DNA of 64,000 nt from Glandiceps talaboti (Eukaryota; Hemichordata; Enteropneusta; Spengelidae): NCBI RefSeq assembly GCF_964340395.1, contig NC_135549.1, positions 6,323,501 to 6,387,500 of the forward strand, read 5' to 3'. The notes beneath the pieces were generated by a model that had not been told where the DNA came from, ran no database searches, and saw only the letters and a list, made by a program, of their open reading frames with translations. Position numbers and translations under genes: made by a program. This document shows, piece after piece, positions 13,401 through 26,428 of this stretch (positions within the stretch are counted from its first letter, which is position 1; each line of letters starts with the position of its first letter).

Positions 13401-13874
13401 TTTATATTAATTTTTCAACTGAAACATTGTACAACTTCTGACGTATTGATGGTAGTTTAGTATACTATTATCTCAGGGTAATACAATATTTTGTTTAATC
13501 CAAAAAAGAAGCGATTACTCAAATGAGAAAAAAATGTAAATATTCACTTCGGAAGAACTCGGAAGATAGTTGCCGAGACCCAGTTTAAATTAACATATTT
13601 ATATACGAAATTGATATCATACTCGAAACACAAAGAAAAGTGATTCTAAACGGATCTTCGTATAGATGTAAAAACCTAGATCTAATTGATCAGTATATAA
13701 CATTATTATTCATCCAAGCAGATAATGTAATGTATATGTATTCTCCACCCATGTGACAGGAGTGAGGATATAGATAGGAGATATATATTTTACACATGCC
13801 ATTTTTTTCTCTTGTTTCAGAGTATGTCAGCGAAGAACCTTTCACAACTTGAAGTGACTGCTGGAAGCCAGTAA
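7486..13874 (+). CDS. Single-pass membrane protein with three MAM domains
   Basis: Coding exons: 7486-7561, 8230-8373, 8664-8781, 8956-9209, 9993-10121, 10295-10645, 10933-11067, 11351-11613, 12074-12158, 12438-12497, 12731-12827, 13287-13323, 13821-13874. Total 1803 bases, 600 aa, in frame. The start gives a signal peptide (about residues 1-26). MAM1 (27-197), MAM2 (198-357) and MAM3 (358-519) each begin with a CxFE-type motif (CDFENGICGW, CNFEDAAWCGG, CTFEDGLCTWEN), contain a CLEF/CLKF strand, and end with a DDI(S/R/Q)L strand followed by Cys. A short acidic Pro-rich linker is followed by a transmembrane helix (about 539-565), the stop-transfer FRYRK, and a ~30-residue cytoplasmic tail with YDTF. 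MAM domains mediate adhesion or receptor dimerisation at the cell surface. No enzyme domain is present. The 8236 acceptor is an alternative for exon 2 and would remove two residues. Ligand and orthology are unknown. Confidence 0.88.
8374..8663 (+). other. Probable GC-AG intron inside the first MAM domain
   Basis: The expected donor after the HTIG codons reads G|GCGAGT instead of GT. The equivalent junctions in MAM2 (10121) and MAM3 (11067) are ordinary GT donors after the same phase-1 position (HTYG..., HTIGN). Using GC at 8374 keeps phase 1 and joins to GGYYVYIEN, matching YFLYVQAS and TYVYVEAS in the other two domains. The nearest GT, at 8378, breaks the frame. Confidence 0.75.
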
Positions 13875-14005
13875 AATCTAGACTTAGGAGCCTTGATAGT
13901 GTATAGAAAAATTGTCTAAAAATCCGACACCGTCATCAATTCTGTGCTTTTGTCTGACACGAAATTGTAAAGAGAAAAGTTTTCGGGATCGTACAAAGAA
14001 GAGAA

Positions 14006-14011
14006 AATAAA
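14006..14011 (+). terminator. Polyadenylation signal AATAAA of the MAM gene
   Basis: Canonical hexamer about 130 bases after the stop codon at 13874. It gives a short 3' UTR ending near 14030. Confidence 0.6.
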
Positions 14012-14029
14012 CGGGAATCCATACCCAAG

Positions 14030-16495
14030 TCTTTAATCATTAATACACATGACTAGATTACAATCATCCCTAGATCATGATCAGACGATACATTGAGTTA
14101 CAGTGATACAGGATTCATGCATACTGTTGTATACTATAGGTAGATATTTGTATGTCTGGGTTATCGATTCCCATTGAAATGTAACACTCCAATCAGTGTC
14201 AAACTATCCCATGATCTTTCATAGTTCAGATAAAAACACGTTGCTTTACATTTGAAAACTTATGATTTAATGCCTTCAGTGTGATTTTGAATTCCAGTGA
14301 AGTAGAGTTGAAGTTTGAACTAGTAAATCAAGATATGTTATGACAGCATGTTAGCAACTCGTATTGGAAAATTGAAAAGCTATGTGAATGTTTTCTTAAA
14401 GCAATACTGATTAATGGAAGATTTCAGATTGTTAAACATATGGGAACTTGTTCAATGTCGTGTTTGATGTAATATCTTCGGGTAAATTCTAATGACATAC
14501 GAGTAAGCAAAACGTTGTAAAACAAGTCTATGAATAATGAGAATTTGACAAAGAATGTAGCATGTGTAGTCAAGTCAGTGATTTATAGTCACTTTATGAC
14601 ATTCTGTATAATGCAAAACATCGAATTACTTTCTTTCCGGCAAAATGGAAACCTTGCAGTCATTTTTGTAAAAATGTGGTCCTTGATTGAGAACTGTATA
14701 AAGAAGTGTTTCAAGGGATGATTGTTAACAAATTCGAAGAACGTTTTTGGCGAACACATACAAAAGACCATCAACCAAAACACGAATAGTGGCCTTTTGG
14801 CCACAAGTATAGCGCCCTCTGAGTTGATGTTTTCATTGGACATCATTTATGCATACATTTATCCACCCATTCACTACATTGATCAGCATGAGGTTCCAAT
14901 ACCACCGCTGTGCCATCCACACATTACATAGAGACAAAATACAAAATTCACAGAATTTCTTCACTGAAAGGAAAGATTTTATGTAATTTATTGATTTGTT
15001 CTTAAAAAGAAAAATACAGCAATCAGGATATTTGTACGTCACTTGGTTTATGTTCTGACAGCAATATAATAGTCATTTAAAATTAGATTTTTCTTTAATA
15101 AATAAATTAAACATTACACTTCTTTTTCACCAATCTAACTGTTTCAAGGCATTTTTTGTACTGTTAGATGTATCATGTACAAAGTATAAATGGTATGGAT
15201 GGGCTAAAGGGTACATATTGGTAGTGGTATTTCTTACACAAAACGTATCTTTCCCTGAATTGTATTCTGATAAATCCTTATCAAGTGAAAATAAATGTTG
15301 AAAATCTTCTTGAACCTTGTTTGACAGAATATTTTTGTTAGTAGGAACACACCATGTTCTGATAACAGACACAGGCATCTATTTGTCAGCCGAGAAATCT
15401 TAGAAAATGGCTGAGTCATCCATTTCTGCTGTTGTCTCAATGAAGTAGAGATTACATAGCTGGGTAGACAGTAGTTCCATACTTTTGGAACGACATTGTT
15501 GATAATTTGAAGGATATCCCTAACTGAGACATGTTGTTTCACCTGCTTGGAACAAAAACACAATTCCACTAAACCCTGTTTTAACCATTATTTACAATTG
15601 TTCACTGATCTTTCTATTTCATCATTTTCTATCAAATCATTACAATATTAAATTTTCACACATAACCCTGTAATGCTGCTCAATGCATTCATTATCATTG
15701 GGTGTTGTCAGTTCAAAAACACATGATTACAATTTATTTTCACAAAAAACTGCTTGTTGAAACTCTCAGGGATTTTGAAGGACTAAAAATTTGAAATCAA
15801 TACAAAAAAATTCACATTTTAAAAAAGCAACTCATTATCAGAGTAAGAGTTTAACCTTTCCATCCTTTCATTCACTTTCCACTCACTATTACTACTGATG
15901 TTTTGATATACCAAAGATGTACTGAAGAAAGTATACTACCAACAGCTGAAGGTCGATTTTGATTTTTCCAATATATTTTCCCAAAACTCAATGCTGTAAA
16001 TGTTTGCGCAGTATTCATTACATATTCGTTTCACCCCCACAGAAATAAAAGAAAATTTAGACTTTACTGACATGGAGTTTTACACTTTTTTCTCAGTCCC
16101 ATTCACTTGGTGCATAGTTATTTCTCGTGTATAGTTAATAAATAATTTAAAATGCACATATTTGAATGTTCTGAAGAATCAAGCAACTTTTAAAAAAAAA
16201 AAAAAATTGGTTTCAGACTATATAGTCACCCAAAGCCAGCTGAAGCCAAAAAAAAAAAAAAAAAAAGTTTCAAAAGTACCTGTATGCTATATATTACAGG
16301 AAAATATGGCTTTTCGTCAGTTTTCTTTGTTTACAATTTCTTGAATACATTTGTCTTATGTAGATATATCTTTTTGCGATATTGTAGAATTTTAAGATTT
16401 ACAATGGCTGTGATGAAATGTAATAGAAAAGTGTTGTAAAGAAGAGTTAGGAATGATGGTCAAGTTTTCAAGAAGACAATGTTTAAAATCTCAGA
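14030..16495. other. Convergent intergenic space and probable IFRD 3' UTR
   Basis: The MAM gene (plus) and IFRD gene (minus) converge here. Minus-strand AATAAA hexamers occur at 15733-15738 and 14987-14992, so the IFRD 3' UTR may be about 0.8-1.5 kb long. Short open frames here (for example around 15127-15569, minus) lack splice sites and family resemblance and are not called. Two poly-A runs lie at about 16190-16206 and 16250-16266. Confidence 0.5.
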
Positions 16496-18501
16496 TTAAT
16501 ATGTTGAGATTTGTTTGGTGTCTCTCTGTTTTCCTCTTGTTAATGTCCTAGCTTTGAAGGCGGCAGAGTTGTACATATGCTGTGAAAATCAAAAAAGAGA
16601 AACATTTATAAGTTTACAATCAAACCAAGAAGTCAGTACATACAGTTGACAGAGAGAGAGAGAGTTAGCGGGCATTATTTTTCTGGCAATTATTTCCACA
16701 CATATTGAACAAAGTGACTCTAGCTTCACAGTACAAATTCACATTTTGAGTAATAGTTCACTGAATATCTGAATCAGTTTCAAGAATATTTCTCATCTCT
16801 GCCACTATATCTTTGAAATACAGTACATAGGTACAAATATGTCACACCTAAATATTGCAACCCCAGGTCACTTCTGAAACTACTGGTAGCCCCCTTTCAA
16901 GAGAGCTGTTTGGTCATGCTGAACATCAGTTGGTACAGAGTTTGAGAACTAACACTGGTAAAATCTTAGCACAGAAAAGAACATAATTACAAATCAGCAC
17001 TGTTTTGAATATGAGCTATAAGTGTATAAGTGAACGTGCAGATGTTCTATTTTCACAATATTTATTTGACAAGAAATGCAGAAATAGATGTTAACAAGTT
17101 TTGATGAAACCTCAACTCACCCTTTCATATTTACTAAGTTTGAGTGCTTTAGTATCAGCTACAGTCAATGGAGCACCAAGACCGAAGATTTCTCTCATAA
17201 GTTCATTTTGTTTCAGATGTAGATTCATACCAGCTCCAATAACCTCCCTGAGTGCTCCATACTGTCTTCGTTTAATCCAGCTATCTAGTTCTAGTGCCTC
17301 TGATCCAAACTTTATCAATTCATATGGTACATCATTATCCTGCAACACAAATATCAAATCTTTAGCCTAACAAAGCTAGACTTGCACCAGCAAGTCTGAA
17401 ATCTGCTTGTGCAGAAAATATTTGTATAAATGCATTCTTTCTTTGTATATCTTATAGTTATTCTGCCATTTGTTGAGTCGTGACAATACTCTGACAACAG
17501 GACAAAAGCGTGCCAGTTTCTTGAAACTTTTCGTTGAAACCATCCAGTTTTTATTCTTGTTTTTAATTTAAATTGTCCATGTTGATAGAAGAACTCACCT
17601 CAACTGTTCTCAGTATGTCTCTAAAACTGGATCTTTGTTGTCTTCTGTCTTTCTTAGCACGATACTTATTACTGTCAGTGGCAAGTTCTTTCAATGTCAC
17701 CTTCAATGTATCAATGTCTTCACCTTCAAAATTCTGAAATATAAAACAAATGAAAGTCAAGTATTGCAGACGATTTACCTGTAATATGAATACGTCATCG
17801 CCTTATAAAGATTCATTCATGATCTGTATTCATTTAAAGAGAAGCAGTCCTGAACATCGAGGCTTTTATGGGTTCATTTGTAACATGAATTTCAGAATAA
17901 TATGTATGAGTTGATAAAGATATAGTTTTCTTACCTCATCACGTTCTCTTGAAAGTTCATAAAACAATGCTATAGCTTCACCAGCTGCAATTCTTAGGTT
18001 CACATCATCACTTCTTAGTAATTCTGCTAATTTGGGTAAATGACTGAAAATGAATGTAAGACGCACAGTGTCATATCTCTACCAACCATCGTCACAATGT
18101 GGTTTCTTTCTTTACAGATTACATTACATGATGTTGCATGAATTTCCAAAGAAATACAAATTGTATGGCATGAATTTGCAAAAAAATACAACAAGCAGCA
18201 AATCAAGTTAACATCGACTGATGTTAAAACTTTTCAACTGTAATTTCAATTTCACAAATTAATTGTTTTGGATATGACATCAAATCATATCTTATCCAAT
18301 CTTTCAATGGGACTATAGTGGTGTGTGTTTGTAAATGTAAACAGACACCAAAGAAAAAGGTCTCCAACCTTGGATCTTTTCACTAGAGAACACTTGTGCC
18401 AGTAGGAGAGGGAAAAGTTTATATTACATACAACGAAAATGTTGCCAAGTCCTTGTATACATGGGTTAGTGACACTTATGTATACAGACAGACAGACAGT
18501 C

Positions 18502-18552
<51 letters not shown>

Positions 18553-19708
18553 ACGATAGACAGAAAGACATACAGAGACAGACAGACAGAGACAGACATA
18601 CAGACAGAAAGACATACAGACAGAGACAGACAGACAGACAGACACAATGCAATATACTCACGTTGGAATCATGGCCTGTATGTGTGACTGTGGTGATATT
18701 GATAGTAGTAATGTCCATGCAGACAACGCTGCAGTGTGAATTGCTGAGATGTTTGGCGAGTGGGATGGTGAACTACCATCTCCTTTCAGATATGAAGCTT
18801 TAAATGTGGATTCCAATAAATTCATTATCTCTATGACAACCTGTGGGGGTGAATAATTTAACACAAATCAGATACCTAATATTGGAGATACTTGACATGT
18901 CAGAGTAAGTCACAAGATGGATCACATACATAAACCTGTTGACAAAGACTGCACTTTTTAGTCCAATATTTCCGGTACTACTAATGTTTCCCTTGTGTGT
19001 TGAGCAAAATTTATGATCATGTTTCATGAACATAACTGGACATTAATCGCAAAACATACTGTTACAGGAATATTTATCGCTTTCAGACATAACATTTCTA
19101 ATAATGTGATTCTGACTTTTCATCTGCAATTTACTTTTTTAAATAAATATCAACAACATACTCAAATCTCAGTCTTTGACACGGACAAACCTACTGACCA
19201 AACAGGCAAATATTTTCTGTAAATAACAGTACCTGTCCATCAACACAATCTGAGTTGTCAACCAACCAACAATCAGACATTCATACACATGACAGATATA
19301 GTGACAATTGAAAGGTTGAAATTGTTGAAAACTTGGAAGTCCAACTCACCAGCATGTCACCAGCAGCAATAAAACAACATAAACCAAGGGCTGTTGAACA
19401 CTGTGAAACAAATAATACAGACAATCAGCATAGAAACACAGGAGGATTGAATGGCTGAAAGTTATCAACTCAGAAAAGTTAGATTCAAACGATGTGTCCG
19501 CTCCCAAACCTTATCGATATATACAAGCCAAGACACATGTATAGGTCTCCTCTACAATTTTTTTTCGGCATATTGGAACAATATGAGTTGGTCAATTCCT
19601 TAATGCACTACGCTACTAAAATAAGCTACCATAGAGGGTTAGCATATGCACTGATACAAAGCACAGATGGTACTCGCTGGAAACTTCTGTCTCAACTTTT
19701 AGATGTCT

Positions 19709-19783
<75 letters not shown>

Positions 19784-22700
19784 ATGTAACTCTGTGTGCA
19801 TGTGTGTTTGAGCAAAAATGACCTGGAAAGCAGTGTATGGTAAGGAAATGAGCAGGAGACTATATTTGAGACTCCGAGGCAAGGGTATTTGTGTATAATG
19901 GGATTGAAGAAGGAAGAAACAAAAGGGAAGAAAAGATACAACTGGTGTCTTCAAAATACTACACTTATTCCTTATTGTTTGTTTGAACCTGTAGAGTACT
20001 TATGTTGGCTGTGAAAGAACTTTATTTCTATAGAAACTATACTTACATTTGCTCTGGCCTTGGCACCTGCATTTTTATCTTGTAATATTGTTGTTAGTAT
20101 TGGTTTCAATTCATTGAATATCCCTTCACTATCTTCCCCAGCGCCCAATTGACAGCATAGTAAAATGGCATCTATTGCTGCTAGAGACTGTTCTTCCCCT
20201 TTACCTGCCAATTACAATATTATATTATGTAGGTATGCTAAAAACAGAGGTAGTATAGCTCAGAAGTAGATATGAGACATTGCTTGAGATATCCTATAAA
20301 CTATATGCCAATATAAAGATGTGGCTGAAACTTACACCATTGTTATCAAGATTGTTACTTTCAATATTTACTCTTTCAGGAAAACATATTAAGGAAAGTG
20401 TAGGAAATCTATTCTTAGATAATTGTGTAAAGTATTTCATGTCTGTCTGTCTGTCTGTCTGTCTGATATATTGGTTGATTTCATAGTCACTACACATATT
20501 CCATACTTGTCTTATAGCTTTCATTAATCATGAAATCAAGACAATCATTTTTACAATCAAACAATGATGGTTAATTTCCTCCTTCATTGACAACAATTTT
20601 CAGTAATTTTTTGTGACACTCCTAAATTCCATGATTCTACATTTTTGGGGTGAATTTATGGCAAGCACATCAATAACAACGGTTTTCAGATGATTTCCTT
20701 CCTAAATCCAGTGAAGAAACATACCTTTTTTCAAACACCTTTCAAAACAGTCTGCTAGAGTGGCTTTCCTATCTACCACAAAATCATAGATATACCGACG
20801 ACATAGAGCCTGCTGGATTCCTTCAAGACATACTTGTCTTCCTTTTGCACTGCAGGTGTGTAAAAATAAAGAAGAATATTCAATCCAAACAATTAACTAG
20901 AGATATTACATACATGAAATTGACATATCGTAATTATAACAACACAACTATTGTGGTAATGAAATACACTAAAGGGAGTACTAGGAATGTAATAACTAAC
21001 ATGCCCTCTCGGCTAATTTGAAGTGAAACTAAAACACTTCAAATTACTGTGATGGCCCACAATGTGGTGTTCTCTACCCTTTCTTACAATGACTCACAAC
21101 AAAACCCATGTGCTACTTTGACTCTCAACCACAGTGGAAGTCACATTAGTCATGACAATACAGATATACACATGACTAATTGAATGGATTACCAAAGGTC
21201 AATAACAACAAAATTGTTTTATTAGCATTTGACTCAACATGAACAGTTTCACATCCTTCATCTCACAATACTCTCATCATTTCATACAACTGTTAAAGGG
21301 ACACAAGCTGAGTTTATACATTTTGGGATATAATTTCTGCTGCATACTTAAAAGGTATGCACGGTATTCTACTTACTGAACCATACTTAACCATCACTTG
21401 CAACTAACTGAACTCAAACCTTGTATTAAGATATAACTGATAAAAGATCCGATGATGTAATTTATTATATGTATGAAAAAATGTTTAGCAAATACCTACT
21501 ATGCAATCAAGTATTCTAACAATGCCAGAAGATGAATGCCAATTGTAATGTCATAGAAGACATGTATTGGCATTAACATTATACTAGAATTATTGATTTG
21601 AAATTTTATTTAAACATTTTCACTTGAGTAAAGAGCTTGCAAACTCAGTTTGTGCCCCTTTAACATACAGGAGGTGTGAGTGTGTGTGTGTGTGGGGGGG
21701 GGGGGTCACTTTTACTGATGTAGAAGATTGTAATGTCTTAGTCTATGTAAGTGTGATTGTATTAGTTGTATTTACATGGAGTCTACACAAACACAACTGA
21801 CACATAATCCTATTTCCATTTGTTGACATAATCAGGCACCAGCTTTTCATATTTTTTCAGATATTTTTATGTAGTTATGACACCGACTGACCAATATTTT
21901 TAACTCAATAAGTAACAGGACTAAAATAACAGTTTAGCTGACCCTTCCAGTGTAGTAAACAATGGTATTTATCAAACTCATTTATTCATAACATAAGAAT
22001 TATTAATAATGACTTTTATACATTTCAATTCAATTGTTTAAGTATTTCACATTTAAAATAACTAAATACTTACAGGGACACAGTGCTGACATTGAACTTG
22101 AAGTACACAAATATGTAATTTGATATATACACAAAAATTGACACTGATTTCCAAGTTGAACTCACCTTTTTTGAGTGGTCCCATCTATGTAATCTTTGAG
22201 TTTCTCTTCAAAATCATCTGTTAATTCTGCATCTTCTGCAAGTTCTGCTCCTGCAGGCAAACATGATAAATGTACACATCAGTAAACAGCTGTGACCTTA
22301 AAACCCTTTTCACGTCAAGTACTGCAGAGGTAATGGCTGTGACAGGATTAGGTGTTTTTTAACAGTAACCCTAAACAAGTAAACAAGTGAAAAATTAACC
22401 ACGCCTACAAAACCATTAACTAAATACCTCTTTATACTTTCTATGCAATATGCTGCATAGAAAGATGGCTTCTCTATCATGTATCAAATACTCTTTAATG
22501 TATTCAACAACTTTCATCAACAGGGAAACCTTTTAAATAGCTTAAATATACATGACCTTGTAATTAAAAGTTGTATGTTCTCTGTGACCTGATATGTGGG
22601 TCTCCCAGTGTGGGAGGATGACAAGGACAGTAACAAACACTTGATGATAAAGAAATAACTATTTGATATTAATGATAAATCTGAAGATTTGATGACATAT

Positions 22701-25700
22701 CTCAGTGGTAACAAACTCATTAGTGACATATCGATAAAATACACTGTCAGTCATTTTCCATATTGATAAAATGATATAAACTCTGAGATGTACTGTGAAC
22801 TTTTAAGTTAAACACCAATGATAACATCACTGCACCACTGCCATCATACCCTTAATAATGTCTGGAGGTTTGTACATAATGTGTGAATATAAACTTTGTA
22901 ACTTAACTAAACGAATGTACATTGCTATGGGGTTTGGTCCAGGTTGTAGATATTTGAAGAATTGACAAACAAATAACCTTTCACTTTGTACAATGTTGGC
23001 ATGTTGTCATTTTCACCCTCCATTGGGTTTTGGACAACCCCAGTGAAATAGAACAATCCACCACGTGACCTTACAGAGAGGGGATACACTCCTAGCTGTA
23101 CACTTACCATCTTCCATTGGTGGTAAACTTTCATGGTCTGACATCTTGCTACTTGCAACACTAGCTCTGTCGTCATAAGCCTCATCTTCACTCACTTCAG
23201 CACTATGACGCCCTCCTGTATATTGATATAAAATTATGAGCACTTTAGTATCGTATAGTAACTCTCCAGAATATATACAAGTTATCCAAAGTAGTGACAT
23301 CAAATAATATTACAAAACGAAAGAAAGGAGAAATGTAGAACATCCCAAACCACTGTTATTGCTTCAATGAAACTTTAAAAGAAGGAAATGAATTTCACTG
23401 TATTACGTAACTAACCACTTTCTAACTATGAACAAATATTCTATTTCTGGACATGTATCATCATTACACAACACAAATTCATGTTGTTTGCTCTCACACT
23501 CATGAATATTCAATATCGAAGTATGCAAATCCTTCCTATTAAAGGGTTATTATTTCACAACTTTAACCTACCCTTGACACTGAAGTGCAGAGTTCAAATT
23601 CAATGACATATTTTTGGATCACTGTATTAATGTTTAGGCTTGGTAGTCAGATTTCGTAATTAAATGTTTCAGCTACACTTTCCTATTTATTTCCACTGGT
23701 GTGACAAACTACTGATACCAACTTAGAACTTTGGTAGTTTCAATGTGATGTTCAATAGTCTGTGTTGCCCTACACTACTGCTAATTTCAAGTTCTGACTT
23801 TTCTGTCTTAGCAATAAACATTCTCAATATTAGCAACCGAGGTTCTAGCGTAGATCCTTTGCAATAGTGAATTTAAACTAATGTCCCTTCGCAGACACTG
23901 TGACAGCTAGTTTTGTATTCAAACTAAAGTTATGATTTCATAAAATGATGATTCAACCCCATCATCAAATCCCTATTCCTTTCTGATTGGCTGATCATGT
24001 CTAGCAATGCAGATTAGTTGCACAGCTCTAATCTCATTGATTCTGATCATGTGGTGACACCACTGATATGATCTGATGCAGTGTGTAGTCTTAAAATCAG
24101 TAACGAATCTACACTGTTTTGTGACCGACACTTCATTAAAGTAAAACATTGACAGCACAAGACTACACATCTGCAGAGGAAGAGATATTTCAATTGTCAA
24201 AATCCACCAGTGTGAATGATCTAGACTACTAAGGTTCTATATAAGAATTAGCCTGTCTATTGGTGAGGTGAAAGCACATCTACAATATCATTCTAACATT
24301 GTAGTCACCCGACATTATGCTAGTAGACAGACTAATTTAGAAAGTGACCTTCTGTAAACTGTCTGACAACACCATAAATGAGGGTGGGTACTTATATACC
24401 AGATCTATTGCAGTCTAGCTGTACATACATGAAGCCCAAAGAAATAGTGTTGACTGCGTACGGTAAAGAGTGAGACCACATTTTGACCTATGTTAGTTCT
24501 CTGGACTTCAAGAGTGTACCCCTGGATTCACAATAGGTGTATTGAAATTGATGACACTATAATTTATCATATGTCACACTGACCTTCAGTCTTATATCCG
24601 GGGAATAACTAACTACTGTATATACAGAGACCAATCCATCAAATGATGGACTATGACCCTCTATTATTCCATGGACACTTGGTCAGACCATGCCATTTAC
24701 CAACAGTGCTCAAAATACATTTTTTAAAGTTTTACCAGCATATGGTTCTCCAGTACGAAGGGTTCTATTTCTAAACAGACTTACTAAAAGGAAGATTTGA
24801 CAATAAATGGATTATTGTCAGATAAGATTATATCATATCAGATTCCCAATAATCCCTACTCTATTTACAGATATTAAACCAGTCTCTTCTCGTTATGGAT
24901 TTCAGTAAATTCTTAATTGTGAGTATAGCCACGTCATCAATACCCCTCTGCAACTAGGAGATTTTCTTTTCATTCCTTAGTGTTGATGTCCTGCATTCAC
25001 ATTCTGTCATATGGCACATATTTTGAAAGTCAATGAGGGTTTACAAACAACAACCAAGTCTGAATGAAAATATGAATCAGAAGGTTGGTTTTTTCAAGCT
25101 GATATATTATCTATATGGCTGTCATTAAGACAAGGGGAAGGCTTTCATTTCTTGTCAACATTTCAGAGAAGGTGCAACATCCCAACTGAACTGTTGGGGT
25201 ATGTTGATGAAAAGAATTGGCTGCTACACAATATTCATAATCTTACTCCTCGGTTGCATGGGTTAAAACACATGTTGACAACACATTATCCTAACCTAAT
25301 TTCACAGGGGTGGGGTGGGGTGGAGTGGAGTGTTGCTTATAAATATTAACTTAAATGTCTTAAGTTTCTTCAACCAATCCTATTGAAAACAATACTTGGA
25401 GAATTTTTTTTTTTTTAAATTAGAAATGGGGTATCAATGTTTATACACGATATGGATAGCGTACAATCTAATTAAAAAAGTGATATAGGAATATGGCTCA
25501 GTTCCTTTATTTACCTTTGTAGTTCTGGGTGTGATTGCCTCTACACAGTTGAGCTGTATACCTACAATACATCAGTTTGTAGAAGGCAGTCACACCCAGA
25601 ACTAAATAATAAAAAAACAGACGACACCATACGAAGGAAATAAAGGAATCAAGATATATTCCTACATCAGATACATCAGCTTAGGGTGGTGTAGCATATT

Positions 25701-26428
25701 GTCAATTTCATGTTTATAATTTCTTTGAAATTTACATATTACATTACGAGGTCAATATTACGTAATCAACACAAGAAATGGCGCGTACAAATACTAATCA
25801 ATAACATTTGCGGGTCCGCGCCATCGTGATGGTTGTTGTCGGTGAACTCCCACATACAATGCGTCGATATAATATTATAATTTTTGTGGTTTTCTTTTAC
25901 TACTATTTGTATTATTCATTTAAACAGGCCACACGAGACGGGCTCCTGTGGGCGGCAACACATCACAAATAATCAAAATACCCTGTTTTATCCGGAAGTT
26001 GTGTTGCTAACGAGGCCCTACAATATATCAAAACACGGTAATCAACTGATTCTGACGGAGAAAACAGGGTTCACACTGCACTACACGGTAATAGAAATAA
26101 GAAATGTGACAGTCTCGGTTTGAAGACTAAAGCATGTAAAGACAAGTGACCTTCACACCCTAAACCCGCGGCCTGCTAAACCCGGCTTTTCCACATTTTA
26201 TAGCAATAACAGCTGTAATCCTGTGAATCATCTCAATCAGAACAACAGGAGCATCGTATACATCAATCCAGAAGAGAAATTTGGGCGGGGACATTCGTGT
26301 TTTGATGGAAAATGTGGTAAAGTTTGAACCATCTGTGAAGGTTGCCACACCAGTAATACAACGTTCCTAGACCACGTACACAACCGATACGTACCTTTAC
26401 CTTTCTTTTTACCCTTGTTACGCGGCAT
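16496..26428 (-). CDS. IFRD1: Interferon-related developmental regulator (IFRD1/IFRD2-like)
   Basis: Minus-strand exons: 26428-26395, 23215-23108, 22250-22166, 20849-20725, 20204-20047, 19400-19350, 18840-18662, 18043-17935, 17733-17599, 17339-17121, 16579-16496. Total 1287 bases, 428 aa (human IFRD1 is about 450 aa), in frame with GT-AG junctions. The protein starts with basic [12 protein letters not shown], then a Ser/acidic stretch. The helical-repeat body includes [25 protein letters not shown] and [17 protein letters not shown]. The C-terminal IFRD region contains [18 protein letters not shown], the REVIGAGM segment and a final [17 protein letters not shown]. These match the vertebrate family along the whole length. 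In vertebrates IFRD proteins are transcriptional co-regulators, and IFRD2 also binds idle ribosomes. An invertebrate single gene probably predates the IFRD1/IFRD2 split, so the symbol denotes the family. Expression is likely from a promoter near 26430-26500. Confidence 0.93.
18487..18646. repeat. CAGA tetranucleotide microsatellite, imperfect
   Basis: Runs of cagacagacaga interrupted by gata, aaga and atac units, in an IFRD intron directly downstream of exon 7 on the minus strand (the donor is at 18661). The close position could affect splicing, but nothing shows that it does. Smaller arrays of the same motif lie at 20440-20464 and at 37706-37765. Confidence 0.93.
19709..19779. repeat. GT dinucleotide microsatellite
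   Basis: About 35 uninterrupted GT units in the IFRD intron between exons 5 and 6. Flanking open frames are artefacts of the repeat. Confidence 0.97.
21291..21665. mobile_element. Terminal-inverted-repeat element (MITE-like), about 375 bp
   Basis: The left end 21291-21315 starts tgttaaagggacacaagc. The right end 21641-21665, reverse-complemented, starts tgttaaaggggcacaaac; the two 25-base arms agree at 23 positions. The interior has no coding capacity. It sits in the IFRD intron between exons 3 and 4. No clear target-site duplication is seen. It fits a short non-autonomous DNA transposon. Confidence 0.7.
23216..26394 (-). other. First intron of the IFRD gene
   Basis: About 3.2 kb between exon 1 and exon 2. 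No further coding exon is recognised. It contains the fold-back element at 25486-25664 and a G-rich stretch around 25310-25330. The first-intron location makes regulatory elements likely, but no specific site can be supported. Confidence 0.6.
25486..25664. mobile_element. Fold-back (palindromic) element, 179 bp
   Basis: Outer ends read taggaatat from the left and taggaatat on the reverse complement from the right. Both are followed by a ttcctttattt segment. The inner arms 25520-25540 and 25584-25604 are 21 bases each with one mismatch (core tagttctgggtgtga). Nearly the whole element could fold into one hairpin. It has no coding capacity and looks like a short non-autonomous element in IFRD intron 1. 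Confidence 0.75.

Noticed and set aside
18285-18803. Asp/Arg/Gln/Thr- or Leu/Ser/Val/Cys-rich open frames
   Set aside because: They are translations of the CAGA microsatellite beside IFRD exon 7.
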